From the NCBI GenBank assembly GCA_024742705.1, contig JANSXZ010000017.1, positions 1 to 64,000 on the forward strand: a stretch of DNA of 64,000 nucleotides, given 5' to 3'. The position numbers and the translations under genes were made by a program. This DNA comes from Paracoccaceae bacterium. Its GTDB lineage: Bacteria; Pseudomonadota; Alphaproteobacteria; Rhodobacterales; Rhodobacteraceae. Shown in pieces: positions 1-8,652 of the stretch. The notes under the pieces were generated by a model. It made no database searches. It worked only from the letters and a program-made list of their open reading frames with translations, and was not told the DNA's origin. The stretch's first letter is position 1. The number at the start of each line of letters is the position of its first letter.

Positions 1-113
1 ACCAAATACGAGCACCTGCGTGCAGCCGGAAAACCCCCAAAGCAGCCATCGTAGCCGTCATGCGCAAGCACAGCGAAATTGCGAATGCACTCGTCAAGGC
101 TGACCGAAAGTGA
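1..113 (+). pseudogene. IS110-family transposase, C-terminal remnant (frameshifted, cut by window edge)
   Basis: The first bases read KYEHLRAAGKP in frame 1. The sense then continues in frame 3 as PKAAIVAVMRKHSEIANAL and stops at 111-113. Together these match the conserved C-terminal tail of IS110-type transposases (the LRAAGKPxKxAxxAVxRK region). The frame changes near base 42, where a single missing base would restore the reading. The rest of the gene lies outside the window, so only the decayed tail can be judged. No terminal repeats are visible. Family recognition is from memory of the motif. Confidence 0.6.
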
Positions 114-131
114 ACGCCAAGAACCGCTTGA

Positions 132-480
132 TCAAGACGGATACTGCAGGCAGCGAAGGAGTGCTGGGCGTATCAGCTGCGGAATGGGCGACTGGATGGC
201 ATGGAGGCAGTCATCAAGCGGCAGCAGCGTGTGGGTGTGGAAACGCGACGATGGCTGCCTCGTCAGCCTCCGTGAGGAGCGATGAACGTGGTTCTTGAGG
301 GCCGGTCTTGAAATCACCGACCGTCTGTCGTTTCGCCATTTCGCAACCGTTTTGGGGTTTGTCGGGAAAGCGGTTCACTGGATCGTTTTCTGACCCTCTT
401 GGCTCCCAAGCTCCCGGCGGAACGTCGCGAGCGAAGCTTGCGATCGCCGTATTGCCGCTCTGAGGGAGAAGGTGCTCTAT
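132..480 (-). pseudogene. IS481-family transposase, N-terminal remnant (frameshifted)
   Basis: The minus strand carries the signature blocks of an IS481 transposase N-terminus in three pieces. They are an RAAIRRSQASLATFRRELG helix-turn-helix block (about 475-410), NPKTVAKW then KRQTVGDFKTGP with a one-base shift between them (about 355-300), and HTLLPLDDCLHAIQSPIPQL (about 239-150). The last block breaks off at LLRCLQ followed by a stop at 132-134. The DDE catalytic domain is absent. At least two frameshifts and an extra insert make it non-functional. It lies beside the IS110 remnant, so the two form a small graveyard of insertion sequences. Confidence 0.65.
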
Positions 481-604
481 CGGCAGGTTGCTCCGCAATC
501 GCCTGCCGATAACAGTATGTGGCGCTTGCGCGACGAACTTGCCCCGCATGGCATCCTTCCATTCCTGCGAAAGGATCACACCATCAAACCGTGGTATCGA
601 ACAG
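481..604. other. Intergenic stretch between IS remnants and thioesterase gene
   Basis: No gene, repeat or regulatory motif is recognised here. The plus strand can be read as a short open stretch (RDELAPHGILPFLRKDHTIKPW) without a start or family match. It may be another fragment of decayed mobile DNA. Confidence 0.3.
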
Positions 605-1096
605 CTAGGCGCCCCTCGCCGACATGTCCATGATGATGCAGGTGGTCGAACCCGTGGCAAAGAGCTTGCCATCCTTGACGCCGCGGATTTCGCCATGCGC
701 CACACCGGTGGATCGGCCTGTGTGATCGGTCTCGCCGATGGCCTCGATCTCGACATCCAGCGGAATGGCGCGGGTGATGTTTATCTTGTATTCAAGTGTC
801 GTGTAGATCGCGCCGCGCGGCACCTTTGTCATTACCGCGCAGGCCATAGCGCTGTCGAGAAGGGTGCCATACCATCCGCCATGCACCGTGCCCATCGGGT
901 TGGTGGTGCCGAAGGTGGGCGCGCCACGGAACACCGCGCGCCCGTCCGACACATCGTGCAACCGGTAGCCAAGGGTCTGGCTGATCGGCGGCGCGGGCAG
1001 GGTGCCATTCAGGATGCCCTGCATGAACTCCAGCCCGGACAATTCCAGAGCCTTGGCCAGCGGCAGAAGATCATCGGCGGATCGGGCGAAATTCAT
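605..1096 (-). CDS. PaaI-family hotdog-fold acyl-CoA thioesterase
   Basis: A 163-residue single-domain protein of the PaaI/YdiI hotdog thioesterase family, which hydrolyses acyl-CoA or aryl-CoA thioesters in the cytoplasm. The hallmark is the helix-start motif TVHGGWYGTLLDSAM (HGG at 72-74), with an N-terminal extension of about 40 residues as in PaaI homologues. The C-terminal beta strands (YKINITRAIP, GKLFATGSTTCII) also fit the fold. It follows metF on the same strand after a 63-base gap, so read-through is possible. The substrate cannot be deduced from sequence. It is complete, with normal composition for the region. Confidence 0.8.
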   Translation of the reverse strand: MNFARSADDLLPLAKALELSGLEFMQGILNGTLPAPPISQTLGYRLHDVSDGRAVFRGAPTFGTTNPMGTVHGGWYGTLLDSAMACAVMTKVPRGAIYTTLEYKINITRAIPLDVEIEAIGETDHTGRSTGVAHGEIRGVKDGKLFATGSTTCIIMDMSARGA

Positions 1097-1159
1097 GACA
1101 AGGCGTCCCCGTTATTGCGCGGAGACGCTAGCACACCCGTAGCCGGATGCAACGCCGGG

Positions 1160-2026
1160 TCAGGCGACGTTCTGCAACTGCACCTTGGGCACCACGCCCA
1201 GCGCGTGACACACGTCGCGCGTCAGTTCGGGGCGGTTCAGCGTGTAGAAGTGCAGGGCATCGACGCCCTCGTCGATCAGTTCGCTGCACAATTCGGTGCA
1301 GATCGCCGTGGCCAGAAGATCGCTGCGGCCATCGCGCTCGGATTTCTCGAAGGCGTCCTCGACCCACTGCGGGATCGTCGTGCCGCAGCGGCGGGCGAAG
1401 TTGCGCGCACCCTTCCAGTTTTCGATCGGCAGGATGCCGGGCACGATCGGCGCGGTCACACCGGCCTTGGCGCAGGCATCGCGGAACCGCAGGAAGGTTT
1501 CGGCCTCGAAGAAGAACTGGGTCAGAGCCTCATGCGCGCCGGCGTCGATCTTGCGCTTCAGCCAATCGACATCGGACTGGGCCGAGGCCGCTTCGGGATG
1601 CTTGTCGGGGTAGGCGCCCACGCGGATCGTGAAATCGCCGGTTTGCGCCAGCGCCGATATCAGCTCGCAACTGTCGGCGAACCCGCCGGGATGCTGGCGG
1701 AACGCGCCTTCGCCCTTGGGCGGATCGCCCCGCAGCGCCACGATGTCGGTGACGCCCGCGGCGGCGAAATCGCTGGCGATCTTCAGCGTTTCTTCGCGGG
1801 TGGCGTTGACGCAGGTCAGATGCGCGGCAACCCGCAGGCCCGACGACTTGTGGATTGCAGATACCGCCTCGCGGGTCAGGTCACGGGTGGTGCCGCCGGC
1901 GCCGTATGTCACCGAAACGAACCGCGGGTCCAGCGGCGCGAGCGTCTGCACCGTATCCCACAGCCGGAACGACCCTTCCAGGTTCTGGGGCGGGAAAAAT
2001 TCGAACGAAACGGCGGGTGCGGTCAT
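1160..2026 (-). CDS. metF: 5,10-methylenetetrahydrofolate reductase
   Basis: Converts 5,10-methylene-THF to 5-methyl-THF, the methyl donor for methionine synthesis (cytosolic flavoprotein). The 288-residue reading starts MTAPAVSFEFFPP, the typical MetF opening, so the ATG at 2026 is preferred over an upstream one at 2101. Family blocks are visible in order: the N-terminal SFEFFPP, FVSVTYGAGG, AHLTC, ALRGDPP, and PGILPI. Length agrees with bacterial MetF (about 290-300). It is divergent from the metR-like regulator at 2126, with candidate MetR boxes between them, the same arrangement as metF/metR regulation in enterics. Confidence 0.93.
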   Translation of the reverse strand: MTAPAVSFEFFPPQNLEGSFRLWDTVQTLAPLDPRFVSVTYGAGGTTRDLTREAVSAIHKSSGLRVAAHLTCVNATREETLKIASDFAAAGVTDIVALRGDPPKGEGAFRQHPGGFADSCELISALAQTGDFTIRVGAYPDKHPEAASAQSDVDWLKRKIDAGAHEALTQFFFEAETFLRFRDACAKAGVTAPIVPGILPIENWKGARNFARRCGTTIPQWVEDAFEKSERDGRSDLLATAICTELCSELIDEGVDALHFYTLNRPELTRDVCHALGVVPKVQLQNVA

Positions 2027-2040
2027 CGGGCGTGCCTTTC

Positions 2041-2091
2041 TGAAACAGCTTTTCCAGCTTGTCGCATGGCCCCGGCTGTGAGACAATTTCA
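2041..2091. promoter_or_regulatory. Candidate MetR binding sites between metF and metR
   Basis: MetR of enterics binds TGAA-N5-TTCA. The shared 99-base control region holds TGAG-ACAAT-TTCA at 2079-2091 (7 of 8 positions) and TGAA-ACAGC-TTTT at 2041-2053 (6 of 8). Their position between divergent metF and metR supports a role in co-regulation. Binding itself is inference. Confidence 0.5.
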
Positions 2092-2125
2092 TAATACTCA
2101 AGAACTATATGAGCGAGGCGGTGTT

Positions 2126-3031
2126 TTGCACATCGAATTCCGGCATCTGCGTACGATCAAGGCCATTCACGAGGCCGGCGGGCTGGCCCGCGCGGCCGAT
2201 CAGTTGAATATAACCCAAAGCGCGCTGAGCCATCAGATCAAGGGGCTGGAAGATCAGGCCGGGGTCGAACTGTTCATCCGCCGGTCAAAGCCGATGAAGC
2301 TGAGCGCGGCCGGCCACCGGCTGTTGCGGTTGGCCGATCAGGTGCTGCCGCAGGTCGAGGCGATGCAGGCCGAGTTTTCGAACCTTCGGTCGGGCAAGAC
2401 CGGCAGAATGCACATCGCCATCGAATGTCATGCCTGTTTCGAATGGCTGTTTCCGGTGCTCGAGGCGTTCCGCAAGCTGTGGAGCGACGTGGATGTCGAC
2501 ATCAAGCCGGGGCTGGCCTTCGACGCGCTGCCGGCGCTGGAAAAGGACGAGGTGGATCTGGTCGTGTCGTCCGACCCCGAGGATCTGCCGGGTATCGACT
2601 TTGTTGAACTGTTTGATTACGCGCCGGTTTTCGTTGCCGCCGCGCAGCACCCGCTGGCGGCCAAACCCTTTGTCGAGGCGGCCGATTTTCGCGGCCAGAC
2701 GTTGATCACCTATCCGGTGGAACGCACCCGGCTGGACGTGTTCAGCCAGCTGTTGATCCCCGCCAAGGTGGAACCGGCGGCGATCCGTCAGGTGGAACTG
2801 ACGGCGGTGATCTTGCTGTTGGTGGCATCGAACCGGGGCGTTGCGGTGCTGCCCGATTGGGTGGTGCGCGAGGTCAAGTATTCCTCGGACTATGTCACCC
2901 GGCCGCTGACGGAAAACGGCCTGACCCGGAGGTTGTTCGCCGCCGTGCGCAGCGAAGACCGCGAAAAGCCATTCGTGGCCGATCTGATCCGGTTGGCGCG
3001 GATCGAGGCGCGCCGCCTGCAAGAGGCGTGA
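2126..3031 (+). CDS. metR: LysR-type transcriptional regulator, MetR
   Basis: A 301-residue LysR protein that closely resembles MetR, the homocysteine-responsive activator of methionine genes. The N-terminal helix-turn-helix (about residues 4-62) contains LTQSALSHQIKGLEDQAG-like sequence. The effector domain carries MetR-specific blocks IAIECHACFEWLFPVLE, SDPEDLPGIDFVELFDYAPVFV and LITYPVERTRLDVF. The frame is open far upstream, but similarity begins at the TTG at 2126 (LHIEFRHLRT), with GAGG about 8 bases before it, so a TTG start is chosen. The ATG at 2109 is out of frame. It is divergent from metF. Confidence 0.88.
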   Translation: MHIEFRHLRTIKAIHEAGGLARAADQLNITQSALSHQIKGLEDQAGVELFIRRSKPMKLSAAGHRLLRLADQVLPQVEAMQAEFSNLRSGKTGRMHIAIECHACFEWLFPVLEAFRKLWSDVDVDIKPGLAFDALPALEKDEVDLVVSSDPEDLPGIDFVELFDYAPVFVAAAQHPLAAKPFVEAADFRGQTLITYPVERTRLDVFSQLLIPAKVEPAAIRQVELTAVILLLVASNRGVAVLPDWVVREVKYSSDYVTRPLTENGLTRRLFAAVRSEDREKPFVADLIRLARIEARRLQEA

Positions 3032-3071
3032 CGCGGCCCCGATCGGCGCCGCGTCCGGTTGCGCCGCCGGC

Positions 3072-4112
3072 TCAGATCACCTTGACGATCTGTTTGCCGA
3101 CGTTCTTGCCCTGCAGAAGGCCCATGAAGGCCGCCGGCGCGTTTTCCAGGCCTTCGGCGATGTCTTCCACATAAGCGATCTCGCCCGCGGCGACCTTCGG
3201 GCCGACCTCGTTCAGGAAGGCGGGGTAGCGGTCCCAGTGGTTCGAGATGATGAACCCGTTGACCGACAGGAACTTGACCAGGATGTTGCGCCACAGGAAC
3301 GGTGCCGGGGTCACGTCACCCGCGGCGCCGGCGCCCAGGTTTCCGGCGTTGTACCAGCTGATCATGCCGCAGATCGGGATCCGGCCAAACGGGTTCATCA
3401 GCGGGATGACCGCCTCGAGAACCTTGCCTCCGACGTTTTCAAAGTAGATGTCGATGCCATCGGGGCATTCCGCAGCCAGTGCCTTGCGCAGCGCGCCGGC
3501 ATCCGCATGGGCGCGGTGGTCGATGCAGGCATCAAAGCCGAACCGCTCGGTGGCCAGGGCACATTTGTCCGCTCCGCCGGCCACGCCGACCGTGCGCAGC
3601 CCGTGCATCTTGGCGATCTGGCCGACCATCGATCCCACCGGGCCCGTGGCCGCGGCGACAACCAGGGTCTCGCCGGCCTTCGGCCTGCCGTACTCCATCA
3701 GACCGTGATAGCCGGTAAAGCCGGGCATCCCGAGAACCCCGAGCGCGGCGGTGATCGGACCGTGGGCGGGATCGATCTTGCGCAGCATCTTGGCGTTCTG
3801 CACGCCGTGGGTGGCCCAGCCGAACATTCCAAAGGCGAAATCGCCGGGTTGGAACGCATCAGAGTTCGACGCGATCACCTCGCCCACGCCGCCGGCCTCC
3901 ATGGTGCCGCCTATGGGCACGGGCGCGGCATAGGATTTTGCGTCGTCCATCCGTCCGCGCATGTAGGGATCCAGCGACATGTAGTGCACCCGCACCAGAA
4001 CCTCACCTTCGCCGGGGGTGGGCACCGGGCCGGTCTCGAGGCTGAAGTGCTCGGGGCCGGGGGCGCCTTCGGGGCGCGCGGCCAGCGCGATGCGTTGCAT
4101 CTGGTCGGTCAT
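3072..4112 (-). CDS. NADP-dependent oxidoreductase, MDR superfamily (CurA/leukotriene B4 12-hydroxydehydrogenase-like)
   Basis: A 346-residue zinc-independent medium-chain reductase. The family reduces alpha,beta-unsaturated ketones or aldehydes with NADPH. Visible features are the N-terminal GroES-like part with YMSLDPYMRGRM, the Rossmann nucleotide site AAATGPVGSMVGQIAK, and the C-terminal WRNILVKFLSVNGFI block typical of the YncB/CurA group. The start at 4112 is preceded on its own strand by GGAGGA, a good ribosome site; the longer open frame to 4334 has no such support. It is convergent with metR and divergent from the inositol phosphatase gene. The physiological substrate is unknown. Confidence 0.85.
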   Translation of the reverse strand: MTDQMQRIALAARPEGAPGPEHFSLETGPVPTPGEGEVLVRVHYMSLDPYMRGRMDDAKSYAAPVPIGGTMEAGGVGEVIASNSDAFQPGDFAFGMFGWATHGVQNAKMLRKIDPAHGPITAALGVLGMPGFTGYHGLMEYGRPKAGETLVVAAATGPVGSMVGQIAKMHGLRTVGVAGGADKCALATERFGFDACIDHRAHADAGALRKALAAECPDGIDIYFENVGGKVLEAVIPLMNPFGRIPICGMISWYNAGNLGAGAAGDVTPAPFLWRNILVKFLSVNGFIISNHWDRYPAFLNEVGPKVAAGEIAYVEDIAEGLENAPAAFMGLLQGKNVGKQIVKVI

Positions 4113-4266
4113 GGTCTGTCCTCCGCTGATTGGTCGGCGCAAAGGTGCCGCCCGGCGCCGGCGAAAGCAAGCATACCCTGCCGATGACGCTGCGGCAGGG
4201 TTTCGGGCCTTGGCAAGGCGGCGGGCGGGGCGTATACGCGCGCCCTGACCCGACAGGAGCGCGACG

Positions 4267-5055
4267 ATGCAAGGCAGTGCAAATCTCAACGTGATGATCA
4301 AGGCGGCACGCAAGGCAGGGCGGTCTCTGGTCAAGGATTTCCGCGAGGTCGAGAACCTTCAGGTGTCGATGAAGGGCGCGGGCGATTTCGTGTCGCGCGC
4401 CGATATTGCCGCCGAGAAGATCGTGCGCGACGAATTGATGGCCGCCCGCCCGACCTATGGCTGGCTGGGCGAGGAAAGCGCGCCGGTCGATGGCCAGGAT
4501 CCGACCCGGCGCTGGATCGTCGACCCGCTGGACGGCACCACGAACTTCCTGCACGGGATGCCGCATTGGGCCGTGTCGATCGCGCTGGAGCACAAGGGCC
4601 AGATCGTTGCCGGTGTGATTTTCGACGCCGCCAAGGAAGAGCTGTTTTACGCCGAAAAGGGAAACGGCGCCTGGATGAACGACACCCGACTGCGGGTGTC
4701 GGGGCGCAACCGGCTGACCGATTGCGTCTTTGCCACCGGCATACCCTATGCCGGGCGCGGCGATTTGCCGGCGACGATCGGTGATCTGGCGCGGCTGTCG
4801 CCGGCCTGCGCCGGCGTGCGCCGCTGGGGCGCTGCGGCGCTGGACCTGGCCTATGTGGCCGCCGGCCGCTATGACGGCTATTGGGAGCGGGGGCTGAAAG
4901 CCTGGGACATTGCGGCGGGTGTCGTTCTGGTGCGCGAGGCGGGCGGGCTGATCGAACCGCTGGACCCGTCGCAGGACATGCTGGAGCAGGGCGATGTGAT
5001 CTGCGCCAACAGCACGATCTTCAACGGTTTCGCCAAGGTGATCCGCGGCGCGTGA
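4267..5055 (+). CDS. suhB: Inositol monophosphatase family protein
   Basis: A 262-residue Mg-dependent phosphatase of the SuhB/IMPase family. It carries the metal-binding motifs GEES (residues 68-71), WIVDPLDGTTNF (83-94, with Asp86 and Asp89) and the C-terminal WDIAAGVVLVREAGG. In proteobacteria the enzyme hydrolyses inositol-1-phosphate and, as SuhB, also affects rRNA transcription; which role applies here cannot be told. An AGGAG-type site lies just before the ATG. It is convergent with gatB. The symbol is assigned by family resemblance. Confidence 0.82.
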   Translation: MQGSANLNVMIKAARKAGRSLVKDFREVENLQVSMKGAGDFVSRADIAAEKIVRDELMAARPTYGWLGEESAPVDGQDPTRRWIVDPLDGTTNFLHGMPHWAVSIALEHKGQIVAGVIFDAAKEELFYAEKGNGAWMNDTRLRVSGRNRLTDCVFATGIPYAGRGDLPATIGDLARLSPACAGVRRWGAAALDLAYVAAGRYDGYWERGLKAWDIAAGVVLVREAGGLIEPLDPSQDMLEQGDVICANSTIFNGFAKVIRGA

Positions 5056-5096
5056 TGCGCCGGGGTCGCTGACGGGGCGGCAATGGCCGCGCGGCG

Positions 5097-6608
5097 CTAG
5101 AGGCCCAGCTTCGCGCTGACCAGCTGATTGACGGCCGCCGGGTTGGCCTTGCCGCCGGTGGCCTTCATGACCTGTCCCACGAACCATCCCGCCAGCTTGG
5201 GATTGGCGCGCGCCTTTTCCACCTGCGCCGGATTGGCGGCAATTACCTTGTCGACCTCGGCCTCGATGGCGCCGGTGTCGGTGACCTGCCGCAGGCCGCG
5301 CGCTTCGACGATCTGCGCGGCATCGCCACCTTCGTCATAGAGAATGGCAAAGACATCCTTGGCGATCTTGCCCGAAATGTCGCCGGCCGCGATCAGATCG
5401 ATCAGGCCGCCAAGCTGCGCGGGCGTCAGCGGCGATTGCGAAATGTCGCTGTCATCCTTCTTCAGCCGGCCGAACAATTCGTTCAGGATCCAGTTCGCGG
5501 CCATCTTGCCATCGCGGCCCTCGGCGACCGCCTCGAAGAAGGCGGCGTTTTCCTTTTCCGCCGTCAGCACGGTTGCATCGTAGTCCGTCAGCCCGAAATC
5601 GGCCATGTATCGCGCCTTGCGCGCGTCGGGCAATTCGGGCAGCGCATCGGCGATGGCATCGACCCAGGCCTGTTCGATCTCGAGCGGGAGCAAATCGGGA
5701 TCCGGGAAATAGCGATAGTCGTGCGCCTCCTCCTTCGAGCGCATCGACCGGGTTTCACCCTTGTCGGGATCATAGAGCCGGGTTTCCTGATCCACCTTGC
5801 CGCCCGCTTCGACAATCGCGATCTGGCGGCGGGCTTCCACCTCGATGGCCTGCTGGATGAAACGCATCGAGTTCATGTTCTTGATCTCGCAGCGTGTGCC
5901 CAGATGGGAAAAGTCCTGCGTTTCCTGATACTTCTCATATGCTCCGGGCCGGCATATCGACACGTTCACATCGGCGCGCAGGTTGCCGTTCTGCATGTTG
6001 CCGTCGCAGGTGCCCAGATAGCGCAGGATCTGGCGCAGCTTGGCGATATAGGCGGCGGCCTCTTCGGGGCCGCGGATGTCGGGGCGGCTGACGATTTCCA
6101 TCAGCGCGACGCCGGTGCGGTTGAGATCCACGAACGACATGTTGGGATCCATGTCGTGCACCGACTTGCCGGCATCCTGTTCCAGGTGAATGCGTTCGAT
6201 CCGCACCAGCCGTGCCACGCCTGGCCCCATTTCGACCAGCACCTCGCCTTCACCGACGATGGGGTGGTAAAGCTGGCTGATCTGATAGCCCTGCGGCAGA
6301 TCGGGATAGAAGTAATTCTTGCGGTCGAAGGCCGAATTCAGGTTGATTGCCGCCTTCAGGCCCAGCCCGGTGCGCACCGCCTGTTCGACGCAGAATTCAT
6401 TGATCACCGGCAACATGCCGGGCATCGCGGCATCCACGAACGACACATTGGCGTTGGGTTCCGCGCCAAAGCGCGTCGAGGCGCCGGAAAACAGCTTGGC
6501 GTTGGATGCGACCTGGGCGTGCACCTCCATGCCGATCACCAGTTCCCAGTCGTGCCTGGCGCCGGCGATTGTCTTGGGCTTCGGGGTCTCATGGGTCAGG
6601 TCGAGCAT
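5097..6608 (-). CDS. gatB: Aspartyl/glutamyl-tRNA(Asn/Gln) amidotransferase subunit B
   Basis: The 503-residue tRNA-binding and kinase-like subunit of GatCAB, which converts Glu-tRNA(Gln) to Gln-tRNA(Gln) and, where needed, Asp-tRNA(Asn) to Asn-tRNA(Asn). Signature blocks are [13 protein letters not shown] near the N-terminus, [11 protein letters not shown], the cradle-domain [14 protein letters not shown] and [13 protein letters not shown]. The C-terminal YqeY-like tail ends [10 protein letters not shown]. The start at 6608 ([13 protein letters not shown]) fits the family better than the ATG at 6674. gatC and gatA are not adjacent, which is common in alphaproteobacteria. Confidence 0.96.
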   Translation of the reverse strand: MLDLTHETPKPKTIAGARHDWELVIGMEVHAQVASNAKLFSGASTRFGAEPNANVSFVDAAMPGMLPVINEFCVEQAVRTGLGLKAAINLNSAFDRKNYFYPDLPQGYQISQLYHPIVGEGEVLVEMGPGVARLVRIERIHLEQDAGKSVHDMDPNMSFVDLNRTGVALMEIVSRPDIRGPEEAAAYIAKLRQILRYLGTCDGNMQNGNLRADVNVSICRPGAYEKYQETQDFSHLGTRCEIKNMNSMRFIQQAIEVEARRQIAIVEAGGKVDQETRLYDPDKGETRSMRSKEEAHDYRYFPDPDLLPLEIEQAWVDAIADALPELPDARKARYMADFGLTDYDATVLTAEKENAAFFEAVAEGRDGKMAANWILNELFGRLKKDDSDISQSPLTPAQLGGLIDLIAAGDISGKIAKDVFAILYDEGGDAAQIVEARGLRQVTDTGAIEAEVDKVIAANPAQVEKARANPKLAGWFVGQVMKATGGKANPAAVNQLVSAKLGL

Positions 6609-6721
6609 CGGGGGCCTCGGGGCTGTCGGAAACGGGGGGCAAATGTCGCGGTCCCCGCGTTCTAGCCGCGCCATCCGGGCAGGGCAAGAGGCCGGCTGAC
6701 ATGCCGGCCCCTGACGCGCGT

Positions 6722-8032
6722 TCAGGCGCGGATGCGTGGGCCGTTCGCGGTGAATTCGATGCGCCGGCCGGCGGCGATCTCGTCCTCGAACAGCCGCGCA
6801 ATGGTTTTCAGCGCGCTTTCGCGGCCTTCGGCGGCGAAGTGGGCGACCGACGGCACCGGTGCGGCATTGTCAAAGCCCAGACCGGCATGTGCCCAGACCA
6901 TCGGGTGCACCTCGGTCAGGTGGTCGCGCACGATCCACTCGGCGCAGGCGTGCACCTCGGACCGCACTTCGGCGGCCTCGCGGTTGGTGGTCTTGTGCGG
7001 CGCCATCACCCGCCCGCAGTACGAGGCCAGAAGGTTGGCGGTGGCCTGGTCGGGGCGGCGTTCCAGAATGTCGTGCAGGCCGTCGACGAAGAATTCCACG
7101 TCCAGCCGCGCGCAGGCGACCTCGTCGTGGGCGATGGCGTCGAAATTCACCCAGGCGTAGCCGCCGTCGCCCCAGATGTCGGCGGTGCGGGCCGCGGTGC
7201 GCCGCGCCTCAAGTTCGAGCTGCGCGTAGGTGCCGAACCAGCGCGGCAGCAGATGGCTGCCCATCGCGCGCATGTGCCGATGGTTGACCGGGTCGAGATC
7301 GATCAGGTCTTCGTAATCGTCGGCGACGCGCGATCTGGCGTTGGCGGTTCCGGCCAGCAGCGCGCAGCGTGTCGCGGCAATGGTGGGCGAATCCAGCTCG
7401 ATCCCGTCGAAGGGGTCCAGGATGTCCGAGGCCCGCGCGATATGCGCGGCAAAGAGATCCTCGCGGGTGGGTGCGCCGGTGCCGGTGTCGGTGGCCCGCG
7501 CCCAGGCCCAGGCGATGTCGATATGGGTGCAGGCGACGATCAGCGCGATGCAGTGGTCGCCGGGGCAATCCTCGAGAACATCCTCAAGCGCCAGAACCCC
7601 GTCCTGCGCCGCCGGATCGCCCGGTTGCGCACCGGCTTCGATCATGTGCTCGACCGCCTGCACCACATCGGCGCGGGCGCCGAAGTTCAGCAGATCGGCC
7701 ACCGGCATCCCGCCGGGTGTGGTTTCACGGTCGGCTTCGGCATTGCGCATCCGCCGTCCCAGTTCTTCCCACCGGTCCTGGCGCGCCAGGTGCTGTCCCA
7801 GCATCTGAACCTTTTCGCGCGCGCTTTCGTCCGGGCTGATGTCGCAGATCGGAATGTCGAGAACGGCGCCGTCAAAGCCGGTTACCGCGGTGTCGGACGT
7901 CGCGGCGCGCGCGGCCTTTGCGGCGGCGGCCCGGTGGCCCGACCTGGATGGAATACCCTGAAGAACCCGACGTGTCAGCGATGCGGCAATGCCGGGCAGG
8001 CCAACGCGGCCCGAAGCTGCTAGCTTGATCAT
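6722..8032 (-). CDS. Conserved protein of unknown function, 436 residues
   Basis: A long, well-formed reading frame with GAGGAA 12-17 bases before its ATG. I do not recognise the family. The first 50 residues are basic and Ala-rich. The rest is acidic and probably alpha-helical, with notable stretches [21 protein letters not shown] (near 165-185) and [28 protein letters not shown] (near 262-290). There is no signal peptide or convincing membrane segment. Several His and Trp residues fall in ordered blocks, which suggests an enzyme or a ligand-binding repeat, but no motif is diagnostic. Codon use matches the neighbours. It stands alone, with 182 bases upstream and a 113-base gap to gatB. Confidence 0.75.
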   Translation of the reverse strand: MIKLAASGRVGLPGIAASLTRRVLQGIPSRSGHRAAAAKAARAATSDTAVTGFDGAVLDIPICDISPDESAREKVQMLGQHLARQDRWEELGRRMRNAEADRETTPGGMPVADLLNFGARADVVQAVEHMIEAGAQPGDPAAQDGVLALEDVLEDCPGDHCIALIVACTHIDIAWAWARATDTGTGAPTREDLFAAHIARASDILDPFDGIELDSPTIAATRCALLAGTANARSRVADDYEDLIDLDPVNHRHMRAMGSHLLPRWFGTYAQLELEARRTAARTADIWGDGGYAWVNFDAIAHDEVACARLDVEFFVDGLHDILERRPDQATANLLASYCGRVMAPHKTTNREAAEVRSEVHACAEWIVRDHLTEVHPMVWAHAGLGFDNAAPVPSVAHFAAEGRESALKTIARLFEDEIAAGRRIEFTANGPRIRA

Positions 8033-8214
8033 GATTGTTTCTCACTTCCTCTTTCGGCCCGTGTTTTCGCCTTTGTTTCAGGCATCAAAAAGGCAGAGGT
8101 GGGAAGATTGCCAACCAGACTAAGACCTTTACCTGTCATCGTTTCCGCGTCAGGCGGCAATCGCGGGCAGGGCGCGGCACTGTTGCGCGCCCGTGCCGCC
8201 AAGGCCCGCGCAGA

Positions 8215-8652
8215 TCAACCCAGAAGCGAGAAATGGTGACGTTCGACGCGGATGCCGCGTGCGGTCAGCGCGGTTTCAAGCGCCTTGTGCGGCGGCAACG
8301 ATTCGTAGGGCAGGCGGATGCGCCGGCGGTTCGGCAGCACCGCCGACACCCGCACCGAGAAATCCAGCCGCGTGTCGAACCGCATGTGGTCAATCTCGCG
8401 CAGGTCCAGTTCGGCGTGGTGCCGGCCGGCGTGCCAGCGCAGGGTTTCGTTGTCCAGCCGCAGCCCGGCGCCGCGGTCGGTCCACAGATCCCACAGCGCC
8501 GGAAACGTCGTCAGCGCGACCAGCGCCATGATCCACCACGCGGCCCCCAGCACCAAAATCGCCGCCAGCAGGGCCGCATAGACAGCCCCCACCACCAGCG
8601 CCGTGCGCAGGCTGCGCCCCGACGTGGCGTGTTCGAAAACCTCGCCTGTCAC
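8215..8652 (-). CDS. Small two-helix membrane protein with PH-like C-terminal domain
   Basis: A 145-residue protein. The GTG start at 8652 overlaps the TGA of the upstream SDR gene (GTGA), so translation is probably coupled. Residues 17-52 form two membrane segments (ALVVGAVYAALLAAILVLG and WWIMALVALTTFPALW). A soluble part of about 90 residues follows, with alternating strands (GLRLDNETLRWHAG, HAELDLREIDHMRF, RRIRLPYESLP) that resemble bacterial PH-type domains. The function is unknown. A longer frame running to 9222 only shadows the SDR and is not used. Confidence 0.65.
   Translation of the reverse strand: MTGEVFEHATSGRSLRTALVVGAVYAALLAAILVLGAAWWIMALVALTTFPALWDLWTDRGAGLRLDNETLRWHAGRHHAELDLREIDHMRFDTRLDFSVRVSAVLPNRRRIRLPYESLPPHKALETALTARGIRVERHHFSLLG

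Noticed and set aside
488-2125. Plus-strand open frame running into metR
   Set aside because: The part before 2126 is antisense to the thioesterase and metF genes and has a low-complexity, His/Arg-rich product. Only the metR part is real.
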